From: Bacillota bacterium
GTDB lineage: Bacteria > Bacillota > Clostridia > Saccharofermentanales > Fastidiosipilaceae
NCBI GenBank assembly: GCA_023420715.1
Contig: JAEZVR010000033.1
Location: 1-11,090 of the forward strand
Length of the DNA: 11,090 bases
Reading direction: 5' to 3'
Position numbers and translations under genes: made by a program. Below, one piece after another: positions 1 to 6,461 of this stretch; the first letter of the stretch is position 1, and each line of letters starts with the position of its first letter. A model generated the notes under the pieces. That model had not been told where the DNA came from, did no database searches, and was given only the letters and a program-made list of their open reading frames with translations.

Positions 1-843
1 GTCGCAATCGAGCCAAAATCAAAAGCCAGCCAAGACAAGATGATGGTTGCCTTGCAAAAACTTTCGGAAGAAGATCCAACCTTCCGTACCCATACAGATC
101 CGGACACGGGCCAAACCATTATTTCGGGTATGGGTGAACTGCATCTAGACATCATTGTCGACCGCTTGCTCCGCGAATTTAAGGTGGAAGCAAATATTGG
201 TGCACCACAGGTTGCATACAAAGAAACCATCCGTAAAACGGTTGAACAGCAAGGTAAGTTTGTGCGTCAATCTGGTGGTCACGGTCAATATGGTGATTGT
301 ATCTTGGTGCTCGAACCACAAGAACCTGGCACAGGCTACATTTTCGAAAACAAAGTGGTCGGTGGCGCGATTCCAAAGGAATACATTGCACCGATCGATG
401 CCGGTATTCAGGAAGCTATGCAATCCGGTGTGCTGGGTGGCTATCCGGTTGTTGACGTGAAGGTTTCAGTTATCGATGGTTCATATCACGATGTTGACTC
501 ATCGGAAATGGCCTTCAAAATTGCTGGTTCTATGGGTTTCAAAGAAGGTATGCGCAAAGCAGATCCAGTGCTTCTTGAACCTATTATGCGCGTCGACGTT
601 GTGGTGCCAGAAGAGTATATGGGTGACGTTATGGGCGATATTAGCTCACGGCGTGGACGTATCGATGGTATGGAAGCTGTCACTGGTGCACAAAAAATTA
701 TGGCCTTCGTTCCACTCGCAGAGATGTTCGGCTATGCGACAGCCTTGCGTTCTAGTACACAAGGGCGCGGTACTTTCGTTATGCAAATCGACCATTTCGA
801 AGAAGTGCCAAAGAATATTATGGAATCTGTCCTGAATAAATAA
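1..843 (+). CDS. fusA: Elongation factor G, C-terminal part (5' end outside window)
   Basis: EF-G is the ribosomal translocase GTPase that moves tRNA and mRNA after peptide transfer and, with RRF, splits ribosomes. The frame is open from base 1 and the last 280 residues are visible; family members are about 690-700 residues, so the GTPase domain and domain II lie outside. Domain III is recognisable by VAIEPKSKASQDK at the start and by SGMGELHLDIIVDRL. Domain IV carries GGHGQYGD and the tip loop HDVDSSE near visible residue 163, which reaches the decoding centre. Domain V follows, with EPIMRVDVVVPEEYMGDV and the RRGRIDGME loop. The gene is followed by tuf on the same strand, as in the classical str operon (rpsL-rpsG-fusA-tuf). 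Nothing is odd in the visible part. An in-frame ATG at 40 is internal and is not the start. Confidence 0.97.
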   Translation, partial: VAIEPKSKASQDKMMVALQKLSEEDPTFRTHTDPDTGQTIISGMGELHLDIIVDRLLREFKVEANIGAPQVAYKETIRKTVEQQGKFVRQSGGHGQYGDCILVLEPQEPGTGYIFENKVVGGAIPKEYIAPIDAGIQEAMQSGVLGGYPVVDVKVSVIDGSYHDVDSSEMAFKIAGSMGFKEGMRKADPVLLEPIMRVDVVVPEEYMGDVMGDISSRRGRIDGMEAVTGAQKIMAFVPLAEMFGYATALRSSTQGRGTFVMQIDHFEEVPKNIMESVLNK

Positions 844-864
844 TTCAGACAATCATTGCGTTAT

Positions 865-922
865 CGCCTTGCTGTTTTTGGTTGCAAACCATGCGAATTA
901 TAGTAAAATAGACGGCAAGGCG
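865..922. repeat. Inverted repeat flanking the putative tuf promoter
   Basis: CGCCTTGC at 865-872 is exactly complementary to GCAAGGCG at 915-922, with 42 bases between the arms. The arms bracket the likely -35 and -10 elements, and the right arm lies at the expected transcription start. It could be an operator or a long-range RNA stem in readthrough transcripts from fusA; an 8-bp match could also be chance. Confidence 0.35.
882..909 (+). promoter_or_regulatory. Probable tuf promoter
   Basis: TTGCAA (882-887) and TAAAAT (904-909) resemble sigma-70/sigma-A -35 and -10 boxes with a 16-bp spacer. They sit in the 131-bp gap between fusA and tuf. Initiation near 915 would give a leader of about 60 nt ending in the strong site TAAGGAGG (957-964). 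Separate extra promotion of tuf is common because EF-Tu is needed in large excess over EF-G. No clear terminator separates fusA from tuf, so readthrough is also likely. Confidence 0.5.
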
Positions 923-974
923 TGAGCCAAGTTCTAAGTACAGCCTTGAGCTGATATAAGGAGGAAACGACCAA

Positions 975-2174
975 ATGGGTAAACAAAAATTTGAACGTAC
1001 AAAACCCCACGTTAACGTCGGTACAATTGGCCACGTTGACCACGGTAAGACCAGTTTGACTGCTGCTATCACTAAAGTGTTAGCTTTGCAGGGTGGTGCA
1101 GAAATGCGCGATTATTCTCAAATCGATAATGCACCTGAAGAAAAAGAACGTGGTATTACCATTAACTCTTCACACGTTGAGTATGAAACAACCAATCGCC
1201 ACTATGCACACGTTGACTGCCCAGGCCACGCTGACTATGTTAAAAACATGATCACTGGTGCTGCTCAGATGGACGGTGGTATTCTCGTTGTTTCTGCTGC
1301 TGATGGCCCAATGCCTCAAACACGTGAACACATCTTGCTCGCTCGTCAGGTTGGCGTGCCTTCCTTGGTTGTGTTCTTGAACAAATGTGATATGGCCGAT
1401 CCAGAATTGATCGAATTGACCGAAATGGAAGTTCGTGAACTCTTGAATGAATACGAATTCCCAGGTGATGATATTCCGGTTATCCAAGGTTCTGCATTGG
1501 TTGCTTTGGAAACAGAAAGCGATGATATCAACAACGAAGCTTACAAGCCAATCTTAGAATTGATGGAAGCTGTTGATAGCTACATCCCAACCCCAGATCG
1601 TCCGACAGATAAAGACTTCTTGATGCCAGTTGAAGACGTCTTCTCCATCTCCGGTCGTGGTACTGTTGCAACAGGCCGTGTTGAATTCGGTACGGTTAAA
1701 GTCGGTGATCCTGTTGACATCGTTGGTTTGAAAGATGAAAAATCTTCCTCTGTTGTGACAGGTGTGGAAATGTTCCACAAACAAATGGATTTGGCCGAAG
1801 CTGGTGACAACATTGGTGCCTTGCTCCGTGGTGTTGGCCGTGACGAGATCGAACGTGGTCAAGTCTTGGCAAAACCAGGTTCTATTAATCCTCATACCAA
1901 ATTCACAGGTCAAACCTATGTTTTGACCACTTCAGAAGGTGGCCGTCATAAGCCTTTCTTCGATGGTTATCGTCCTCAATTCTACTTCCGTACAACGGAC
2001 GTTACCGGTGTTGCACATATGCCAGAAGGTGTTGAAATGTGCATGCCTGGTGACCACGTGACCTTGACTGTTGAGTTGATCACCCCAATTGCTATGGATG
2101 TCGGGTTGAAATATGCTATCCGCGAAGGTGGTCGTACAGTTGGTGCTGGTACGGTTTCAACCATCATCGAATAA
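975..2174 (+). CDS. tuf: Elongation factor Tu
   Basis: EF-Tu is the cytoplasmic GTPase that carries aminoacyl-tRNA to the ribosomal A site. The 399-residue protein is complete and of normal length. All GTPase motifs are present: G1 GHVDHGKT (19-26), the switch I segment RGITI (59-63) with Thr62, G3 DCPGH (81-85) with His85, G4 NKCD (136-139) and G5 SAL (173-175). The beta-barrel domains II and III follow, with SISGRGTVATGRVE and the end segment YAIREGGRTVGAGTVS. The ATG is fixed by TAAGGAGG at 957-964, ten bases upstream. The gene sits behind fusA as in str operons and is closed by a strong terminator 20 bp after the stop. Many bacteria carry a second tuf copy; only one is visible here. Confidence 0.99.
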   Translation: MGKQKFERTKPHVNVGTIGHVDHGKTSLTAAITKVLALQGGAEMRDYSQIDNAPEEKERGITINSSHVEYETTNRHYAHVDCPGHADYVKNMITGAAQMDGGILVVSAADGPMPQTREHILLARQVGVPSLVVFLNKCDMADPELIELTEMEVRELLNEYEFPGDDIPVIQGSALVALETESDDINNEAYKPILELMEAVDSYIPTPDRPTDKDFLMPVEDVFSISGRGTVATGRVEFGTVKVGDPVDIVGLKDEKSSSVVTGVEMFHKQMDLAEAGDNIGALLRGVGRDEIERGQVLAKPGSINPHTKFTGQTYVLTTSEGGRHKPFFDGYRPQFYFRTTDVTGVAHMPEGVEMCMPGDHVTLTVELITPIAMDVGLKYAIREGGRTVGAGTVSTIIE

Positions 2175-2194
2175 GATGATCCTTGATCTTTCCC

Positions 2195-2230
2195 AAAAAA
2201 CCTTGTCTTTTGACAAGGTTTTTTGTTTTT
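2195..2230 (+). terminator. Rho-independent terminator after tuf
   Basis: A perfect 13-bp stem pairs 2195-2207 with 2212-2224 around a TTTT loop (2208-2211), and the descending arm runs into a T-rich tract to about 2230. The stem contains CCTTGTC/GACAAGG. It starts 20 bases after the tuf stop codon and separates the str-type transcript from lon. The A-run on the left side could give weak function in the reverse direction too. Confidence 0.93.
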
Positions 2231-2255
2231 TCGATACATTCAGCCCAAAGTGAAA

Positions 2256-2264
2256 TGGTATAAT
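2256..2264 (+). promoter_or_regulatory. Extended -10 promoter of the lon operon
   Basis: TGGTATAAT holds a perfect TATAAT (2259-2264) preceded by the extended -10 TG dinucleotide at 2256-2257. No good -35 box lies at 16-18 bp spacing (the candidate is ACATTC or TACATT around 2235-2241), which fits an extended -10 type. Transcription from about 2271 would leave a very short leader of about 23 nt before the lon ATG. I see no CIRCE element and no CtsR-like heptad repeat here. Confidence 0.7.
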
Positions 2265-2280
2265 GAGCTCTAATCTTTTT

Positions 2281-2288
2281 AAAGGTGG
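2281..2288 (+). promoter_or_regulatory. Ribosome binding site that fixes the lon start
   Basis: AAAGGTGG lies 5 bases before the ATG at 2294. An in-frame GTG at 2285 falls inside this site, so it cannot be the start served by it. The start is therefore taken as ATG 2294. Confidence 0.7.
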
Positions 2289-2293
2289 AAATC

Positions 2294-4897
2294 ATGTCAA
2301 AAGACCAATTTCAAATCGATGAATCAGAGAATATAACACTTGAAATAAACACGGAATCAGAAGACGAGCGGAAGGATGAAACCATCCAAGATCTCCTCTT
2401 AGAACCAATCGAAGACCAATTTTTTGCAGAGCTGTTTATGACAGAAGAGTCTTTAGAAGATTTAGACGAGTATGATCATTCGTTTGATGAAGTACAGGAT
2501 GTCGGCAGAAAGGTATCTCATCGCTATGAAGTTTTACCCTATGTTCCTGTCAGAGAATTGGTTGTCTTCCCACGGGTCATGCTTACCTTTGATGTCGGTC
2601 GGGCAAGGTCGCGCAATGCCGTTCGATCAGCGCTAGAAGATCACGAAGGCTACATGGTGATATCTGCGCAACGATCCAAAGATATGGAATGGCCAGATCG
2701 GCAGGATATTTATTTTATTGGTACGCTGGTTCGCATTCGAGAGGTGCTGGAAATTCAGGAAAACGTTGTCCGCGTCCGAGTACAGGGCTTATCTCGTGTG
2801 CGAATTCATGAGCGTATTTGTGATGATGCGAGTAAATTTGACACTTGTCGCTTTGAATGTCTGACTTCTTTGTATGAAGAAAACGACATTAAGCAAGAGA
2901 CCATGCGCCGACAAGTTGTCCGTGCCTTGCATCGCTTTGCCAAAGAAACCGGTCGGTATGCCCAAGAGACCATCGAAACGATGGCAGCTTTAACGGATGG
3001 CAGTTATCAATGCGATGTGGTAGCATCCTATATTCGACTGCCTTTTGAGTCCCTTCAAACCTTGTTGGCGACAGTTCATGTCCAGGAAAGACAACAGCGC
3101 TTGTTGGCTTATATTGAAAAAGAAAAAGCAATTGCAGAATACGAAAATGAACTGTCTATCAAAGTGAAAGAGGCTGTCGAAAAAGATCAACGGGATTATT
3201 ATCTGCGTGAGCAACTTAAGGTGATTCATAAAGAATTGGGTGATGAAGCAAATGCTCAAGAAGAAGTTGAGCAATATTTGGCAAAGCTTGATCGGTTAAA
3301 ACTGCCAGATGCACACCGAGAGAAATTAGCTAAAGAAATCAAGCGCTTGCCGAATTATCCCAGTCATTTTCCCGAAGCCGCAACGTTGAGAACCTATCTG
3401 GAAACGGTTTTTGATTTGCCATGGGGTAAACTTCAGCCAGAAACCTTGCGCATCGAAAAGGTTCGCAAACAACTGGATAAAGATCATTATGGTTTAGAAG
3501 ATGTTAAAACCAGAATTTTAGAATATATGGCTGTTCGCCTTTTGCATCAAAAACAGTCAGACGAGCCGTTTAAAGCCCCGATTTTATGCTTTGTCGGGCC
3601 GCCTGGTGTTGGGAAGACCTCCATCGCCCAATCTATTGCCAAAGCGCTTGGACGAGCCTTTGTGCGGATGAGTTTGGGTGGGGTTCGAGACGAAGCCGAA
3701 ATTCGTGGGCATCGGCGAACCTATATTGGCGCGATTCCCGGACGATTGATTGGTGCCATTCAGCAGGCCAAATCCGATAATCCAGTGATTCTCTTGGATG
3801 AAATCGATAAACTCGGCAGTGATTTTAGGGGCGATCCGGCTTCTGCGATGCTGGAGGTTCTCGATCCAGAACAAAACAATACGTTCCGAGACCATTATTT
3901 GGAAATCCCCTATGATTTATCCAAGGTTCTGTTTATTACAACAGCGAACCAGACATCGACGATTCCGCAACCGTTACTGGATCGTATGGAATTAATTGAG
4001 TTAAGTGGTTATACCGAAGAAGAAAAATTCCATATTGCGAAACTGCATCTTTTGGTTAAGCAGATGCATCGTAATGCTTTGCCAGCCAAATCGCTTAAGG
4101 TTAATCCAACGGCTTTATATGATGTGATCCGTCTATATACGAGAGAAGCTGGTGTCCGTCAGCTCGATCGAGAACTGGCAAAATTGTGTCGGCGTTCTGT
4201 CCTAAAATTGGCAGAGATTGCGGAAGGTCAATCCAATGAAGTCTCCGAACACCTCGTTGATCATTTGCAGCACCAAAAGCATACGATCACGCGAGAAAAT
4301 TTGCCAGATTATTTGGGAAGACCCAAATATCGCTATGACGTGGTCGATAAAAAAGATCCAATTGGTGTGGTAACCGGTTTGGCCTGGACGGCTGTGGGCG
4401 GGGACACTTTAACTATTGAGGTGAGCACCAGTAAAGGCAGCGGTAAAATTGAATTGACCGGTAGCTTGGGTGACGTGATGAAAGAAAGTGCAAAAGTATC
4501 CCTTGCTTATGTGCGCTCCAGACAGGATGTGGCAAAGGTTTGTCCAGATTTTCCAGAAAAGATGGACATCCATATTCATGTTCCGGAAGGTGCTGTGCCA
4601 AAGGATGGTCCATCGGCTGGTGTGACGCTGGCAACAGCTCTTTATTCGGCATTGTTGCAAAAGAAAGTTCATCACGATTTGGCCATGACAGGGGAAATAA
4701 CCATTCGAGGTCGTGTTTTGCCGATTGGTGGCTTAAAAGAAAAGGTGATTGCAGCGCATCGTGCAGGTGTTAAAAAAGTGCTGATTCCAGTCGATAATAA
4801 ACGTGATATTGAAGATATCCCCGAGTCTGTGAAGAAACAGGTGGAAATCGTACCGGTCAGTCATGCGAATGAAGTCTTTGAACACGCTATTTTATGA
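2294..4897 (+). CDS. lon: ATP-dependent Lon protease (LonA type) with acidic N-terminal extension
   Basis: Lon is a cytoplasmic homo-hexameric AAA+ serine protease that degrades misfolded proteins and selected regulators. From ATG 2294 it has 867 residues, against about 775-785 in E. coli and B. subtilis LonA. Residues 1 to about 70 form an extra acidic segment (26 Asp/Glu against 3 Lys/Arg). The Lon N-domain starts around LPYVPVRELVVFP (81-93). A coiled-coil region lies near 265-335. The AAA+ module has Walker A GPPGVGKT (435-442), Walker B VILLDEID (498-505), the pore-loop segment YIGAIPG and LLDRME. The protease domain starts near GVVTGLAWT and has the Ser-Lys dyad: Ser774 in PKDGPSAG and Lys817 in GGLKEK. 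The gene leads an operon with the two following genes and overlaps the next by ATGA. It is not next to clpX, unlike in B. subtilis. The extension is the only odd part. Confidence 0.97.
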   Translation: MSKDQFQIDESENITLEINTESEDERKDETIQDLLLEPIEDQFFAELFMTEESLEDLDEYDHSFDEVQDVGRKVSHRYEVLPYVPVRELVVFPRVMLTFDVGRARSRNAVRSALEDHEGYMVISAQRSKDMEWPDRQDIYFIGTLVRIREVLEIQENVVRVRVQGLSRVRIHERICDDASKFDTCRFECLTSLYEENDIKQETMRRQVVRALHRFAKETGRYAQETIETMAALTDGSYQCDVVASYIRLPFESLQTLLATVHVQERQQRLLAYIEKEKAIAEYENELSIKVKEAVEKDQRDYYLREQLKVIHKELGDEANAQEEVEQYLAKLDRLKLPDAHREKLAKEIKRLPNYPSHFPEAATLRTYLETVFDLPWGKLQPETLRIEKVRKQLDKDHYGLEDVKTRILEYMAVRLLHQKQSDEPFKAPILCFVGPPGVGKTSIAQSIAKALGRAFVRMSLGGVRDEAEIRGHRRTYIGAIPGRLIGAIQQAKSDNPVILLDEIDKLGSDFRGDPASAMLEVLDPEQNNTFRDHYLEIPYDLSKVLFITTANQTSTIPQPLLDRMELIELSGYTEEEKFHIAKLHLLVKQMHRNALPAKSLKVNPTALYDVIRLYTREAGVRQLDRELAKLCRRSVLKLAEIAEGQSNEVSEHLVDHLQHQKHTITRENLPDYLGRPKYRYDVVDKKDPIGVVTGLAWTAVGGDTLTIEVSTSKGSGKIELTGSLGDVMKESAKVSLAYVRSRQDVAKVCPDFPEKMDIHIHVPEGAVPKDGPSAGVTLATALYSALLQKKVHHDLAMTGEITIRGRVLPIGGLKEKVIAAHRAGVKKVLIPVDNKRDIEDIPESVKKQVEIVPVSHANEVFEHAIL

Positions 4898-5544
4898 AAT
4901 CAGAAGATGGCTATAAAACAGTTGCTCATGCGGCAGATATCGAGCTGGTCGTCAAAAAGTCCGTCTTTTTAGGCTATGTGATGCCGGTTGAATCAGAATT
5001 TGAGGCACAGGCATTTTTAGCGGCCTTAAAAGAACAGCACGCAGAGGCCAGACATCATGTATATGCCTGGCGTATTGGAAAACCTGGCCAAAACTGTGTC
5101 CAAAAATTTAGCGATGACGGAGAACCAAAAGGAACAGCAGGGTTGCCTTTATACAATGTCATTGTCAAGCAAGATTTAACGGACATAGCCATCGTTGTTG
5201 TGCGATATTTCGGCGGAATTTTGCTGGGCACGGGTGGTTTAACCCACGCCTATGCAGATGCTGCGGTAGCGGCAGTAGCAAAAGGGCAGCTGATCGATAT
5301 GGCACGATATCAGGTTTTTCGTTTCAAAATGCCTTATTCGCTTTATACGACTTATCAAAAGCGATCGGCCTTACTCGGGGTTAAAGCACTGTCGGTGACT
5401 TATACGGATGAAGTGGATGTAGAAGCTGCTGTCTTGGCGGGTCAAAGGCAGGCGTGGGAAGACCTGTTATCCGATCTTTCCGGGGGAAAGCTTCAGGCAA
5501 CTTATGTGAGAGATGACTATTCATCGGTCACCATGAATGCCTAA
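4894..5544 (+). CDS. yigZ: YigZ/YvyE family protein (IMPACT domain, UPF0029)
   Basis: This 216-residue protein belongs to the bacterial relatives of eukaryotic IMPACT, a regulator of the translation-stress kinase GCN2; the bacterial role is not firmly established. The N-terminal IMPACT domain (about 15-130) shows HHVYAWRIG (54-62), SDDGEPKGTAG (73-83) and VVRYFGGILLGTGGL (102-116), the family signature. The C-terminal part (about 140-212) matches the place and size of the small ferredoxin-like DUF1949 domain of YigZ. The length is normal for the family. The ATG overlaps the lon stop in ATGA and has no strong ribosome binding site of its own, so translation is probably coupled to lon. Co-expression with a protease and an RNase-like protein suggests a role in protein synthesis quality control; that is inference. 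Confidence 0.93.
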   Translation: MKSEDGYKTVAHAADIELVVKKSVFLGYVMPVESEFEAQAFLAALKEQHAEARHHVYAWRIGKPGQNCVQKFSDDGEPKGTAGLPLYNVIVKQDLTDIAIVVVRYFGGILLGTGGLTHAYADAAVAAVAKGQLIDMARYQVFRFKMPYSLYTTYQKRSALLGVKALSVTYTDEVDVEAAVLAGQRQAWEDLLSDLSGGKLQATYVRDDYSSVTMNA

Positions 5545-5553
5545 ACAAACGAA

Positions 5554-5560
5554 GTGGAGG
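5554..5560 (+). promoter_or_regulatory. Ribosome binding site that fixes the NYN gene start
   Basis: GTGGAGG is followed after 5 bases by the ATG at 5566. The in-frame GTG at 5554 is part of the site itself, and the ATG at 5561 is out of frame, so 5566 is the best start. Confidence 0.75.
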
Positions 5561-5565
5561 ATGGT

Positions 5566-6450
5566 ATGCCAGAAAAATTAAAACAAAACCGAGATATTCG
5601 TGTCGCGGTTTTGATTGATGCCGATAATGTTTCGTATCAGCACTTGCAGGTGTTAATGCCGGAGGTTGCACGATATGGGTTGCCAACGATCAAACGCATC
5701 TATGGCGACTGGACGAGTCCAAATCTCAATGGCTGGAAAAAACAGCTGCAAGATCATGCCATTATTCCGATTCAGCAATTTAGCTACACAACAGGTAAAA
5801 ATGCCACAGACTCCGCCTTAATTATTGATGCAATGGATTTGCTTTATAGCGAACGGGTGGATGCCTTTTGTTTGGTCTCGAGTGACAGTGATTTTACGCG
5901 TCTGGCGACCCGGTTGCGCGAGGCCGGTCGAACGGTGTATGGCATTGGCGAAAGAAAAACGCCTAAACCTTTTATTGCAGCTTGTGATAAGTTTACCTAT
6001 TTTGAGGTTTTGCAAAATCATGATATGGAAGATGAGGAGAATCTGCCGGATTCAGTAGAGGCCAGCCCAACGACAGCTTCACTTTTGCGGGGGCGCCGAA
6101 ATAAAGCCACAAATCCAGATTCGTCTCCAGAAGAAGTGGCAAAATCTCGCCCGAAAAACACACGTCTTCAACCAAAATCTAAAGACCAAGTCTCCATTGA
6201 CAGAAAATCGAGGCGACTCATTACACGTTGCATTGACGATTTAGCCGATGAGGAAGGCTGGTCTTATTTGGGTGAAGTGGGTAATTTGTTAATGAAAATG
6301 AGGCCGGATTTTGATGCGCGCAACTATGGTTGTGCTAAATTATCTCAACTGATCCAATCCCTAGAAGGTATAGAAGTTTCTGCTAGACCAGGTAGTTCGC
6401 CAGGGATTAAACTTTATTATGTTCGTAACCAAAGAACAGAAGAGATCTAA
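5566..6450 (+). CDS. NYN-domain (PIN-like) ribonuclease-like protein with C-terminal OST-HTH/LOTUS domain
   Basis: The 294-residue protein has two domains. The N-terminal NYN/DUF88 (LabA-like) domain covers about residues 11-150. Its expected metal-binding acidic residues are present: VLIDADN (Asp18, Asp20, Asn21), TDSALIIDAMD (Asp82) and SSDSDF (Asp107, Asp109). This is the PIN-like nuclease fold, so metal-dependent RNA cleavage is expected. A low-complexity, charged linker spans about 153-210. The C-terminal part (about 212-287, from DRKSRRLITRC through LYYVRNQ) resembles the OST-HTH/LOTUS winged-helix domain, which binds RNA in animal Oskar, TDRD5/7 and MARF1. MARF1 also joins NYN and LOTUS domains. 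The gene lies 21 bp after yigZ and is the last of the lon operon. The RNA target is unknown. Domain calls rest on motif recognition. Confidence 0.9.
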   Translation: MPEKLKQNRDIRVAVLIDADNVSYQHLQVLMPEVARYGLPTIKRIYGDWTSPNLNGWKKQLQDHAIIPIQQFSYTTGKNATDSALIIDAMDLLYSERVDAFCLVSSDSDFTRLATRLREAGRTVYGIGERKTPKPFIAACDKFTYFEVLQNHDMEDEENLPDSVEASPTTASLLRGRRNKATNPDSSPEEVAKSRPKNTRLQPKSKDQVSIDRKSRRLITRCIDDLADEEGWSYLGEVGNLLMKMRPDFDARNYGCAKLSQLIQSLEGIEVSARPGSSPGIKLYYVRNQRTEEI

Positions 6451-6461
6451 CCAATCGTTAG
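6447..6461. terminator. Small palindrome spanning both convergent stop codons, possible weak terminator
   Basis: CTAAC (6447-6451) pairs with GTTAG (6457-6461) around a 5-base loop. The left arm contains the TAA of the NYN gene and the right arm contains the TAA (read as TTA) of the opposite gene. On the plus strand TGTTTTG follows. With a 5-bp AT-rich stem it is much weaker than the other terminators here, so transcripts from both sides may run on and overlap. Confidence 0.25.

Noticed and set aside
844..974. Small gene or RNA in the fusA-tuf spacer
   Set aside because: Only promoter-like and ribosome-binding elements are seen; reverse-strand frames there have no credible start or family match.
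2285..2293. GTG start for lon, three codons upstream
   Set aside because: The GTG is inside the ribosome binding site AAAGGTGG; the ATG at 2294 is correctly spaced.
2231..2293. CIRCE or CtsR heat-shock operator upstream of lon
   Set aside because: No TTAGCACTC-type inverted repeat or CtsR-like heptad direct repeat is present.
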